From Coffea arabica (lineage: Eukaryota > Streptophyta > Magnoliopsida > Gentianales > Rubiaceae): DNA of 64,000 nt. Below are positions 38,166-50,298 of this stretch, piece after piece (positions within the stretch are counted from its first letter, which is position 1; each line of letters begins with the position of its first letter). Location: contig NC_092310.1 in assembly GCF_036785885.1 (NCBI RefSeq), forward strand, positions 806,001-870,000. Direction: 5' to 3'. Below the pieces are notes generated by a model that was not told the DNA's origin, made no database searches, and saw only the letters and a list, made by a program, of their open reading frames with translations. The position numbers were made by a program, and so were the translations under genes.

Positions 38166-39826
38166 TCAGCAAGTATTAATTCCATCCTTGCAATCGTTTG
38201 TCAAGTTATAGAACGTTTCAACCCTTGTCTTTGCCCTGTAAAGGACTTCAGTGTCCACCTCAACTCTCATATATCCATCAAACTCAACTGGGTGCCCACC
38301 ATTCAAAAGCCTTGAGTCATTGTACCATTCACTCATATTTCCCCACATTTCCTTGTAATCATCAAGCAAATGAACCTTGTAATGAGATCTCAGCTTATCA
38401 AAGTAATTGTAAAATGGTTCATTAGTAGCAACATACAAATGCCTCCAAGGCGTAACTGCTGTTTGCAGATTTTGAACAAGCGCCTCCAGAGATGTGTCAG
38501 CATCAAGATGAGGCCATAGTTCCTTATTCTGTGCCTTCTCTCCTCGAACCACATGAATTGCATCATAGTCCCAGTCCATGCTCCCACTAATTGCCATAAC
38601 TATATTCATTAGTCTCTTTGATTTCCAAAGTGCATGCCAGGGCCTCTGGATGTATTTACCTGCTGGACCTTCACAGACCTGATAACCTTAGTTTTCCGGC
38701 TCAGGAGCATCAAATTGCCGCCATATAATAGTGCTCTTATCTTTTTTCAACTGCATTGGTGTAACTTTATAATCTGCAACCTTTCTCACAGGGATTTTCT
38801 TTTTATGTGTTTTATCCCATCTCTTCCAATCTTTATGGAACTCCTCCTCATCCACAACTGATGCCGTCTCCTTCAAATGCTCAAAATCAAAGTAGAACCA
38901 AAAATCTTTTCCCTCCTCATCCCTATGACTCTGAGTGTAAGAGAAGGACAAACAAATACTCAAATCCATCACAAATGTCCTATTCAGATACTGAGCCTCA
39001 CCTAAAGCGCACAAAAAGCTCCATAGGTAATGATTCATTCCTTTACAATAATCCCCGCCATATGAATAATACAGGTATCTCCCATTTCTAAATGCCAAAT
39101 CTGATCCTACATCGGAAGCGTATCATTTATTTCATCATCTCTAACAACAGGGGCAGTTTTGTTTCTCAGACCACTTCTAGTGGCATTTGTTCGAATCCTA
39201 GTACGGCAGGCATTCAAACCTGAGTGCCAACGCCCTGCATGGATCACCTTATAACTGCAATCATCCTTGAACCCAATCATAAACCTTCTGAAATCCCTAT
39301 GCTTCCTCCAAGATTTCTCCTTCTTATTTCTAAACCTCCACGCTACATCACACTCATTAGGCGCCGAACCGTTAACAGGATGTTGATAATCTAAAAATGC
39401 AAGGGACCTAAAGGCCCTCAAGTTGAACCTCTCTATAGTTATCAACACCCTAGGATCTGAGCAATTTATGACACCTGTATCTTCACAACCAGATTTCAAG
39501 CTCACATTTTTAAGATCCGCTTCAGTTCTCTCAATCACATCTTCAGTAATAGATACACTTGCCCCTGCAGGAGCTAATCTTGGAGACTCAGCAATATCCT
39601 CACCAGTTTTAAGGACATAAGTATCAGTTTTAAAAGTGGCGTTTTCAACTTGTGTAAAAACCTTAGTGAGGGCTCTGAAGGACTCCCATGGATCAGGGGG
39701 CTGGTATGTTATTTCAATTACGGTAACTATGAGAACTGAGAATACAAAAACTGAAAAACACACATTGCTTATGAATTTTATTAGGTTTTGCCCAATTGGG
39801 TCACTTACTGAATTTAATTCCTTCAT
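38166..39826 (-). pseudogene. O-fucosyltransferase-family protein (At4g12700-like) with one frameshift and one stop
   Basis: A single uninterrupted exon starts at ATG 39826. The protein has a short cytosolic N-terminus, a membrane anchor at about residues 17-39, a lumenal stem, then the conserved region GRYLYYSYGGDYCKGMNHYL, LGEAQYLNRTFVMDLSICLS, RPWHALWKSKRLMNIV, DYDAIHVVRGEKAQNKELWP and the end LTNDCKDGINTC. It resembles plant type II membrane proteins of the O-fucosyltransferase superfamily (Arabidopsis At4g12700/At2g04280 type; function poorly known). Two lesions: one missing base near 39109, right after LPM, and TAA at 38688-38690, where an aromatic residue is usual. Correcting the count of one base gives 553 codons, the normal length. 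Everything else is well kept, so inactivation is recent, or one lesion is a sequencing error. Confidence 0.85.
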
Positions 39827-40445
39827 TGGATCAAAACCCTTTTTCCAAAATGAATCAAATTGAAGTCATAAATCAAAAAAGGCAGCAAAATTCAACAAAA
39901 GACTAGATCTTGACAGAAAATAAATAAAGGGTCTGCAAAAACAGAGGAAAGAGGCGACGGAGAAATTAAACAATTAGCTTAACTAACCTCTGATCTGAGA
40001 ATGATTCTTTACCGCAGACACTGAATTAACAAGAAAAAATGAATCTTGACAATTATAGTGAGCAACAAGACGAATAATTTTGCAGAATGCAGAAAGAGAG
40101 GAACTGAGGAAGGGAGGGAGAAAGGGCAAGGTTTTCTGTTAATCTGATATTTCAAGCTCTTTTTCTTTTTTTTGGAGATTTGAGTAACATGAAGGAAAGG
40201 ACTGGGAACTTGAAGTTGAGAGTGAGCTTTGTGATGGGTACTGAGAGAGGAGGAGATGTGAAGGAAAACAGAGGAAGCTAGATTGAGGTATGATTAGCAC
40301 TAATCAGGAACTAAACTTCCAGAATTGTTGGTGTGAAGATGGGATCTTGAAAATTAAATTAACGATAACCTTCTCTGATCTACCCCAGAGAATACTTCAA
40401 AAAGCGTTTATGGCAGTGGGACCTTTCCTTCAGTAAAGAGTAAGT
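39827..40445. other. 5' flank of the O-fucosyltransferase-like gene
   Basis: No gene is visible. On the minus strand a sequence AGAG/GTTAGT near 39985 could be the donor of an intron in the 5' untranslated region. The open frame at 40380-40667 overlaps a dispersed repeat and is not a gene. Confidence 0.4.
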
Positions 40446-40540
40446 AACTAGGAAAAGTGTAGAACTGTCGGACATGGGTGTCAAAACTAGTGGAGGGAGA
40501 GATCTTAGGTTGCTTCTACGGTGGAAAGTAGGTTGACCTG
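40446..40540. repeat. dispersed repeat remnant
   Basis: AACTAGGAAAAGTGTAGAAC, followed by TGTC and ending CAAAACTAG, recurs at 47480-47525 in the same orientation. The adjoining TCTACGGTGGAAAG recurs inverted near 43680-43700. The family is not identified. Confidence 0.6.
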
Positions 40541-41733
40541 CCCCACCGTAAGCAGAAAGAGTGCTAGAAGGACAGCTCAGCACAAGCATCTCGATCCATG
40601 TTTTTGGGGCCCAGTTGAGAGAAGATGACCAGCAAAGCCTATTATCATTTGAAGGAATTAAGAGCAAATAATACTAATATAAATTGGGTTGGGTGGTTAA
40701 ATAAATTAGTGAAACTATAGATGCTATACTGGAATAACAATAAGAGCCAAGTTTGTCCTTTTTGAATTTGTTATCATCATAGGCGGAGGAAACATAAGGT
40801 GGGATAAAAAAATTTCACATTAAATTAAATTGCTTTTTAAACTAAGCAACTAATTTTTATTTAAATTGTAATTGTTTTTTAACATAATTGGGTTTCACCT
40901 TTTTACTTTATCATCAATTGCATTTTTTGCTTGCTTGTTTCAATGGATTTGCTATCATTAGATAATCCTATCACAACAAAATCTTTTAATTCAGCACTTA
41001 CTTTTAAGTATAAATTTTGATTTTTACTATGATTTGATTATCCTTATCATTAGATCATTTTAATATTTAAAAATTCTCAAATTTTGACACTAATTTACTG
41101 GTCAAATTTGTGATTTATAGTTTGTCATGTCCAGTACAACTAGTTGCAGAGTTAGAATTTAAATTCATAACCATCTAGTCATTTCAATAGTTCAAACGTT
41201 CAATCTTTGAAACTTTTGTATTATGTGATTTATGTTTATGATTATTTTATTTACAATCTCAATTCTAGTTTCTTGGTGTATTATGTTAATTATATTTATG
41301 ATTACTTATCTACAAATTTGATATCGATTTGAAAGTCACCATGTTACGTATAAGATTACTTATCTAATTTTTAAATTAAAATTAAAATCTACCAGGTCAA
41401 TTATGTCACGATTCTGGTTATTTGTAACACTGTATTAATTATGTTTCTAATTATTCATCTACAATTTTGATTCCAATTAAAAAATCACTATCTATGAGGA
41501 CTTAGTTAGAGGAATCGCTGTTAGTATAAACTTTTTAATATCATTTTCTAAACTTTCAATTTTATCCTTAGGGAAAAACTTTTAATTTTTGCTCTAATTG
41601 TTTAATCACATTTTGCCAATATAACTACCCTAAGTATTGTAATTACCAAATTACTATAACCTTATGAACCAAAATTCTTCAATAAATTATTGTGAAAAAT
41701 AAAATTTTTATAAAATTAATTCCTTTTAATTAT
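40541..41733. other. intergenic AT-rich DNA, no gene recognised
   Basis: No coding frame or clear transposon end was found. Local words (TTATGTTTATGATTA) recur near 41220-41310, suggesting small local duplications. Confidence 0.5.
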
Positions 41734-42032
41734 TTATGTATATAAGTACTCATCTATGCGAACTAATAATTAAATTTAATCCTTAAGATTGGAGTACACA
41801 TATATACATTTATGGGCTTTTAACTTACCAAAATTGCCCTTCAAATTTTGTCCTTCACCAATTTGGCCTGGGAGCTGCTCCCTTATGTATATAATTACTC
41901 ATATACGCGAACTAACAATTAAATTTAATCCTTGAGATTGGAGTACACATAAATACATTTATGGGCTTTTAACTTACCAAAATTGCCCTTCAAAATTTGT
42001 CCTTCGCCAGTTTGGCCTGGGAGCTGCTCCCC
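41734..42032. repeat. tandem duplication of a unit of about 150 bp
   Basis: 41734-41882 and 41883-42032 are direct copies, beginning TTATGTATATAA and ending TTTGGCCTGGGAGCTGCTCC. They differ at a handful of positions and one indel. No coding capacity. Confidence 0.9.
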
Positions 42033-44842
42033 AGCTGATGTCGATTTTTGGGTGCAAACAAGTGTCCATAAGTTGTTGAGGGGCTTGCTTTTTATTTCTC
42101 GTTGAAATAGAAGGGAACCACATAATCAACCGCTTCTACTCGGTGTCCAGTAGTTCATTTATTTTCTTTTACTTTTCCCCTTCTCTTTCTTTCTTCTTAT
42201 TTTGAAAATTAAGGAACGTTTTCAATTGTTGTGTAAATGATTTCTCATGTTAATACACAAATCCATTTGAACTCTTGTAATATTTCATCAACTGAAACTC
42301 GTCACAATTACCATTTATATTATGGTACAAATTTTCATTGGGTCTTTCCTTTTTGATTTGGATAAAAAATTTATTTACTAAATTAATATGTCTTTAATTT
42401 TTTATTTTAATAAAATATTATTACTTATGTTTAAACAATATACGGGAACCTTTTTTTTTTCCTTTTTAGATCGGATGGTAGTGCAAGTATGATAATTTAT
42501 CATTCAAAATGCATAATAGGCAGATAAGGACCATAACGTTGAGACCCAAGAATTACAGATCTTAGATTCAAATTCCTCTGCCCACCCACTATTTCTTAAA
42601 TCCTACCTCTTCCCTATTAAATTTTTTTAAATGTAGGGACTTAACTCTTACATGCATAAGCAAAATCTAATTTTCATCCAATTTCTAATTAAATATTTAT
42701 TCATAATACTAACAACTTGTTGCTTTCGTCAGTTATTCATATACCATGTCTTCCTAGTCGGGGGAATCTGGAAATTCTGATGCAATTAATAACTTTTTTG
42801 CTTCATGAAATACTTCTCTCATTTCATTTTCCATTTCTCTAAGATTATGTGATTTATATACAAAATCTCATGCGAGAGTAGGATAAACTTACATGTATAT
42901 ATAAGCAAGTGTGTGTGTATATATACATATGCTGATGATAAGTCAAACAATCCTAAGGTTCTAGAATTTAGAATACAAAGTTTTAATTTAAAGGCGCCAT
43001 CATTTAAATTCGAAATTTTCAGTTTAGAGTCCGAATTTTCAATCTAAAGGCGTCAACATTTAAAATAAAAAATTTCGATCTAACCCGCAACTAGCAAACC
43101 CCAAATTTTCATTTGAGAAGGCGGCAACTACTAGTCCCCCAAAATCTTCTATTGAATATTGCATAGAATGAGAAATAATTGAACTCCATTATTGGACATA
43201 CATAATCGTTAATTTTAAAAAATTTATTTATAATGGATAAGTACCACCCCTAACTTGAAATAATACAAAAAAAATTAAATACTCTTTTGTGTAAAGCAAA
43301 AGGCATATTGAATAAATTTTCCAAATTGGTGATCAGGAGTGAGCATGGAGGCAATATTTAAAAAATGGTCACAGACAAGTAAATTTTAATCAATGTTATC
43401 GTTTGGAAAAAAAAAAGTAAATTTTAATAGGTAAGCGCAGCTCGGGTGAGGAGTGGAGATGAACATGCATTTGAACTCGGACAACAACTGGGATCAGCTT
43501 GCCAACAGGTGGATTTTGCAATTTGTCTTTCGAGAAAATGCACTCTTATTTTTTGATTATTATTGGCACATTGTTCTATCCAGTCTCCGGTATCTCTTTT
43601 TCATGTTGTCCCTTGTTTGGCTCCACAGTGATGTGTTGTCCTCATTTCCTTTGTTCTTCCCACCATGGGCAGATGACTCAGCTTTCCACCGTAGACAGAA
43701 CCAGAGATCTTATCCTAAATACAAGGGATAGTTATACAGTATGTTAACAGTGGTCTTTACCACAAAAATGTCATTAGACTGACAAAACCGCTTGGAAAAA
43801 CAGGAACTTGTCAAATTAATTTCGTACAACGTTAGGAGAAAATAAAGAACGAAAAAACGGGGTAGAAAAAATGGCCAATCGGCTCACGTGCGGAGATATA
43901 AGGGCAAATTTCTCACGTGGCAGCAATTTAAATGGATATATTTATCCACTGGATAAGGTTAATTGAAACATGGATAATTACTCATATATCTTCGACCCAA
44001 TGAATAATAATCCATTTGGTACTAAAGCATGAACTGGTTATTGCAGTTCGATAGAAGAAAGCAAAATTTTATGGCAAATGCCTCGGGACATGTGCAATTT
44101 GCTGGCTCCCATTCTTCGATGAATGACTATGCTTGCAATTAAGGCTCTCGGTGGTGGTGTTTTATCATTTATTGCATAATTACATTCTATATAAGCCATG
44201 ACTATTGGTGGACACACATTTGAGTTTAGCAGTAATTATTTAGTGTTAAAGTGGGCAGCATGTTATCAACTAAAGTTGGCCATTTGGTATATGTTAAGTG
44301 ATCAAGTCCGGCAACGTTTTATTTGTTCTCTTAAAAAGTGTAAGCACTTGATTTGGTAATCAACATTCTAGGATGGCTTTATCATTCAAATTTTGATGTA
44401 AAACAAGCAAAATTAGATACCCAAAAATCAAATAGACAAATCGTACTGGTACTTGTCATTAGAAGTATAACTAGTGGGCCGAATTTGATACTATGTAATG
44501 GCCAAAATCAAAATGGAGTTAGTCAAACAATTTGAATTTTATATTTGTTTACCCTAATTGTTTGATTTTTGGATCAATATGGTTGACAGGCTAATTAAAA
44601 TAGGGTAACTCAAAATAGGGTTATCAATCTTGGATTGAGTCATTTTCGGATTAACAATCCAACTTATCTAGTGCTTGGTTGGGAATTAGGTAAAATAGGA
44701 TTGTTATTATAATGACCAAAGTCCCCCTTATTTTGCAGTTTCTTCCTAATAAGGTTAATTTTCCATTGTTAATATTTATAACCTTTATTAAAATTATAAA
44801 TCAAATCAAGGATTTTAATATATACAAGCTGGTAATCAAGGA
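42033..44842. other. intergenic DNA, no gene recognised
   Basis: AT-rich, with several short open frames (for example 43453-43731) lacking any recognised domain. The 43670-43720 stretch carries the dispersed CTTTCCACCGTAGA word also seen near 40530 (inverted) and 4165. Confidence 0.5.
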
Positions 44843-45202
44843 TCATTTCTCTCCCTTCTTTCAACACCGCGCATGCTAAAAGCATGCTGCACGACCCTAC
44901 CGCTAATACAAATAATGTGCGCGGACCAGCCAATCACCTTGGTCCGTGCACATTGTTTGTATTCTGGTCTGCGCACATTATTTGTATTAGCGGTAGGGTC
45001 GTGCGGTACGTTTTTAGCATGCGCGGTGTTAAAAGAAGGTTTTCGCACATTGTTTGTATTGGCGATAGGGTCGTGTAGTACGCTTTTAGCATGCGTGGTG
45101 TTGAAAAAAGGAAGGCTGGTCCATGCACATTGTTTGTATTAGCAGTAGGGTCGTGCAGTACGTTTTTAGCATGCGCGGTGTTGAAAGAAGGGAGAGAAAT
45201 GA
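44843..45202. mobile_element. fold-back element: 88-bp inverted ends plus internal tandem units
   Basis: The left arm 44843-44930 begins TCATTTCTCTCCCTTCTTTC and is nearly the exact reverse complement of 45115-45202 (about eight mismatches). Inside, three direct units start at 44973, 45044 and 45125 (periods 71 and 81 bp), each with GCACATT..TTGTATT, GTAGGGTCGTG and TTTAGCATGCG words; the last overlaps the right arm. A partial unit starts at 44947. GC-rich relative to its flanks. Open frames follow from the repeats. No target duplication was identified. Confidence 0.8.
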
Positions 45203-45247
45203 CAGGACGGCACCATGTGGTCCGGACACATTGATTGTATTAGCTAG

Positions 45248-45406
45248 CACAATTATCTCAAATAATATTTCGCTTGCATCATAAACACATTTTTTAACCC
45301 ACCTTTTTATATTTTCAATTACCTTTATATCTCACATACATCACATCACAAAAAGTGCTACAGTAATTATTCCAAATAATATTTCAAATAATACTCTATC
45401 CAAACA
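45248..45406 (-). mobile_element. MITE copy (TGTTTGGATAG family)
   Basis: The reverse complement matches 47306-47474 over its length, sharing the end TGTTTGGATAGAGTATTATTT and the inner block TGTGTTTATGATGCAAGCGAA. The end away from 45406 is eroded. Confidence 0.75.
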
Positions 45407-47159
45407 AACCTATTTCTTGGCTTCACCAAACCCACGTACTCAGTATTTTTTTTCCTTGGTTTGCTATTAGACTGCACCAAATTACGATATTAGTCTAAAT
45501 TTTTTCGTTCAACTAAACCCCTATCCAATCATACTTTTATTCAAAGTAAAATGACATTTTTCCTCCTTGCGGATCATTCATATTTTTTTCCCTTGGTTTG
45601 CTATTAGACTGCCTCAAATAAATAAATATTTCTTATTTTAACGAATGTGTCACAGGCTTTATGATTGTATTGCAATTGATATAAATTTTTCCTCAACCTC
45701 ATTTGTTTACGCTCAATTGCTCTACAAATCTCCCACTTTAATATCAAACTTGTCCTAATACTTTGGATGTCCCCTTCTGTTTGCTAGTGCACCAAACTGA
45801 TTTGTGACTCTATTCATGCACAACATTAATTTGAACTAGCATTATTTTGCCTGTGCCTTGGCATGGTTTATTTTTTTAAAATTTATTATGAATTCGTGCA
45901 AGCATGAATAATTTAAATAAAAAATTAATGATGATCTTACAAGTTCATTCATGTTAATTTTATAAAATTAATGTAATAATTATACTTAACTGTCATACTA
46001 AATTTTAAAAACTTCATTAGATACTTTTATTATAATATAATAATATTCATCAAATATTATTACGCATATCAAAAAATCAATAGATATTCTACCCTTTTGT
46101 GTATGGATATTTTTTTAGATGATTACAATTTTTATAATAACCATAAACATAGTTACATATTCCTACTCAATTAAGTACAAAAAAATTTAGCAATTTATTT
46201 ATGCATCGACAAATATTCAATTTCCAGCAATATTGATAAATCTATCAATTAATAGTTAAAGTTTTTTAACACTAAGTTAGTCCATATGGATAAAAAAAAA
46301 ATTATACAAATTTATCTTATTGTTAGAAGAGAGAAGAACCATAAGAATAAATAATTCAAATTTATCTAAAAAGATAAATTTGTTAGGACGAGAAAAACTA
46401 TAAGAAAAACTAATTATAAAAGAATCGAATACAAAACTAGGTAAAACTCAAGTATCCAAATAACCGGTTAATTCCCCATCAATTTCCACTCATTTTCAAT
46501 TTCCACCTTTTGAAGTCTTCTTTCGAGAATCTTCTATTATCATAACTCCATTTAAGTTAAACTTGTGATCATATCATAGGCAAATAATTCAATTGTAAAA
46601 ATTGAAATCCACAAGTACGCGCTCATTTCCCCCTTCCTAAAACATCCAAATTCAGTCAAAGTTTATAATTATATTGTGAACTAAAGGTCGATTTCACTTC
46701 TAACTCTAGTTGATTGTATATTGTACTCTAAAAAAAAGGAATAATAATAAAGAAACTCCTCAAACTTTCACCACTTAAATTTTGTATATTTTACATAAAC
46801 AAGACATTTTGACACAAAATGTCTGAAGTTTTTAAGTGCAAGGAAACTTGTGGAACTCCGAGTGACTATATTGGCAATTTCACAAGCGTAAATGTTAAGA
46901 AAGCACTCAATCACTACATGCCAAACCTGATTACTAACTCCACTCCATGTTTTTTATAAGTGAACCAGCGGTCATTTTTTCAGTTTTTCCCCTACAAAAT
47001 AACTACTTTAGTCTATTTCCCAAGGACTAATGACTGAGGTAATTAATGTTGCAAAGTCACCAGCTATGGCTGTTATTTCCTTTTCTCTTTTACATTTTGA
47101 TCGTTGACCTTTTTTTTTTGGTGGGTGCTGGGGTTGGGGGGCGTGGTTTGTGTTGTTTG

Positions 47160-47161
<2 letters not shown>
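45407..47161. other. intergenic AT-rich DNA, no gene recognised
   Basis: A repeated phrase TTTTTTTCCCTTGGTTTGCT is found near 45446 and 45583, so a local duplication is present. No coding frame of interest. Confidence 0.5.

Positions 47162-47192
<31 letters not shown>
47162..47192. repeat. poly-G run of 31 nt
   Basis: 31 uninterrupted G residues, preceded by GGGGTTGGGGGGCG and followed by TTGGGGGAGG. The stretch could form G-quadruplexes or could be an assembly or base-calling artefact. Confidence 0.9.
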
Positions 47193-47194
<2 letters not shown>

Positions 47195-47305
47195 GGGGGA
47201 GGAGCTATTTGGGTCAAACCACAACTCCGACAAACCATTCAGATATTTTCCACAATGGCCCCAGCCAGCCTTCAATCAGAAAAAAATGAAATACCCAGCC
47301 AGCTT

Positions 47306-47474
47306 TGTTTGGATAGAGTATTATTTTAAATAATTATTTGAAATAATTACTAATTTTTTTTATGATTTAATGTATATAAGATAAATAGGTGATTGGGAAT
47401 ATAAAAATATAGATTGAAAAATGTGTTTATGATGCAAGCGAAAAAATTTTTTGAAAAAATTTACTATCCAAACA
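47306..47474 (+). mobile_element. MITE, 169 bp (TGTTTGGATAG ends)
   Basis: Begins TGTTTGGATAG and ends CTATCCAAACA, a perfect 11-bp terminal inverted repeat. AT-rich interior with TATTTGAAATAATTACT. An opposite-oriented relative lies at 45248-45406. Confidence 0.85.
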
Positions 47475-47565
47475 TAAATAACTAGGAAAAGTGTAGAACT
47501 GTCAGGCACTAGTGTCAAAAACTAGACAAATATTTTTGTGGGCGCCCTCTTATGATATAATTTTA

Positions 47566-48773
47566 GGGATAATTGCAGAAACCTCCCTAAGGTTTTTGAT
47601 ATTAGCATTCACCTCCCTTATAGTTTAGAAAATAGCACTTACCACCCTTGAACTTAAGGTTTGTGTTGCAAATTCAGTCCATGGCAAAAAAGTTACCATT
47701 AAAATTTTTTTTTTAAGGAGTGATATGAGAAATTTATACCAGATTTGTCTTTCATGCTGCTTTCCAAGTTATATTAATAGAGGAATGACAAAATATGAAA
47801 AACTATTAAGAATTAACAAAATTCAAGGGGTGTAAGTGCAATTGAATAAATTTTACCAACAATACATGAAGCAACGGTGTATACTAATGGTTAGTTAAAA
47901 TGATTATATATCCAGGTTCTTGCAGCAAAGTTTATAAAGAATACACATCACTTTTAAAATTCTCTATTAGTAATATGAATAGCTATTTCTGGGAGTAACA
48001 CACCTGCTTATGTTGTCAGCACCAATCATATACAAAAAATATATATATATCACTGAATAATCAACTAATTAACAGCATACTTAAGCATCACTAAAAGTTA
48101 TTGAGCATGAGATAAGTCTAGTTACAAGTAATTAGAAGTGCATACTAATAAGATGAAGTCGGTTTTAGTAAATGAAAATTGCAGAAGTGCATTAGAACCA
48201 CGTACTAAAACTGCTGCTGCTGCTGATATTTCCAGATTATAGGATTATAATTGTGTTAATGGAAAGAGATGTAGCAACTTAAGAAGTAGTAATAGGTTGA
48301 ACTAGAGGAGGTATGGAAATAGAAATGACTTGAGCAGATATATTTGTGCAAGTTCTCTTTATACTTACTTTAGTAGTAGCTCTAGAATTGCTTACTGGCT
48401 TTCCTCTCTGCAGTTGTATAGAATTAAACTTAAATTGACTGGTTTGAATAGCATAATATAGAAACATTTATGCCATTTTCTCCCCTCAATTGGCACCATT
48501 CCTTAGGTTCGCTTACAATGGCTAATGATGCTAAAAACTCACAAGGAATTTAGTTTAATTAGTCACTCAATTTGTTGACAAAAAATAATTTTCTTTTCTA
48601 AAATCCTTTCATTAAGTGTCTGCAATTAGTTAGGGTATAAAAGTAAAATCATACAATTTATTGTTAGTAATAGGTCGAATTCCTCCTCGGGGGAGGTTAG
48701 TGCAATTTTAGAAATCATAGAGAAGGTGAATGCTAGTGTCAAAAACCTCAAAGGAGGTTTATGCAATTATCCC
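47566..48773. mobile_element. MULE-type MITE with 9-bp target duplication (1208 bp)
   Basis: Ends GGGATAATTGCAGAAACCTCC and its inverse (GGAGGTTTATGCAATTATCCC) face each other, and the inverted similarity continues inward for about 80 bp. Exact 9-mers ATAATTTTA flank the element (47557-47565 and 48774-48782). Nine-base duplications fit Mutator-like elements. No transposase is present. Confidence 0.9.
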
Positions 48774-48782
48774 ATAATTTTA

Positions 48783-50298
48783 AGTAACAAGATGAAATGA
48801 CCAAGAACAATAGGTGGTGAGTATTTTTTAATCTTTCCATTGCACTTTAATGTGAATTGGGCATTTAATTTAATTTATCACTATGCTTTTGTCTCGGTAT
48901 TGTTAGAACTTATTAGCAGCTTCTTTCTCATTTTAGGAAAACATGTAGAAATGGTCCCAGAATTTTAAAGTAAATTGTAACTTATAGTAGTATAAAATAT
49001 ACCTTTTTAGTAACTTATAGCATATTAAAGTAAATTGTAACTTATAGCATTTGTAACTTATACATTTTTAGTCTCCCACAATTTTAAAGTAAATTGTTTT
49101 GGTTTTTAACATATAGACCAGTTTGCCCGTAAATTATCCTTTGCTATTTGTGAAAATGTCATCCTATCACAGTCTATTTATTATTAGTAATTTAAGTGAA
49201 TAAAAGAGTACATACATAACTTTCTGCATTTTTCCACATTTTTTTTCAACATTTTCACCAATACCATAAGCTTCTTCACTCATCCTACATACATATGGCC
49301 ACCAATTCCAACTTTATACTCTGCGTTCCAACATTATAGACTGCATAAATGGCAATGCAGGTCATTATTACTAGTGATGTCTGTGTTAATGTTGAACTAA
49401 AGTTTATAATCTTTAGTGATTTTGTCTAAGCAAGTTCAAGATGCCTTGTATCTGTGACTAGAACAGTATGCAATGTCCCAAGAACCACCACATTTGACAA
49501 GTGATGTCGATTTTTTGAGTAAAAGATTAAGACATACTAAAAAGTTTAAGTGAGATAAGTCATAGTTCTAATCTATGCTAAAAAGTGTGCTAGATTACCA
49601 GCTAAACCAAGACATACTTAAACAAAAAATAAATGGTTTGCAAGCTTTTATAGCTTATCATGTTTGGAAGAAAATAATGCATGTATAGTAATCTTCCAAG
49701 AAATTTCTAAAGTACTTGCGTTATCCGGTGTCATACTAATGAAGACAACATTATTTGATACTAATATCAACAAATACACCGGGGCTGATTTAGACCCAAA
49801 AAAAAAAAGGGTAGAAATTACAGTTAATGAAGAGAATGGTTTTGAAATTTTTTCCAAGTAGTTCGTCAGTTGTTGTAATTTTTTTCAAATTACGTTGATG
49901 GATAGCATAGCTCCCATTATGGAAATTGTATATTCCAACTATGGTTCTATTCCATTTTAACTCAACCCGTGCTATACATCCATTATATGCATAATATGTA
50001 TAGCATAACTCTCATAATGTTTGGACCATCATCCTTTCCTTGCTCTGCTGCATGATTCTCGTAGAGGAAATTCTGCACAACGTATAGCCATATAATTTAG
50101 ATAGTATTAAATTACAGGATGATAGAAAAACCTTTAGTCTTTCTTATTAATGTCTGCTCCAGACTCTACGTGAATGTGTGTACTTTGAATTATCTATCTA
50201 AATGCTTCTAAGTGATATATGTACAAAGACACTGATGAATATTTTTCCTGTCATCTGTTTCATCTAAAACTCTTTGTTAAGTAGCTGACACATGTATC
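48783..50298. other. intergenic DNA, no gene recognised
   Basis: The phrase AAAGTAAATTGTAACTTATAG is repeated near 48968 and 49025, with a partial copy near 49087. The open frame at 49664-49861 has no recognisable domain. Part may be the 3' flank of the minus-strand gene ending at 50299. Confidence 0.5.

Noticed and set aside
43453-43747. Two overlapping open frames of 82-92 codons
   Set aside because: No recognised domain, and they overlap a dispersed repeat fragment.
44836-45142. Cluster of open frames on both strands
   Set aside because: They arise from tandem and inverted repeats of the fold-back element. The peptides are themselves repetitive on both strands.
47008-47333. Frames through the poly-G run
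   Set aside because: They encode only poly-Gly or poly-Pro from the G tract.
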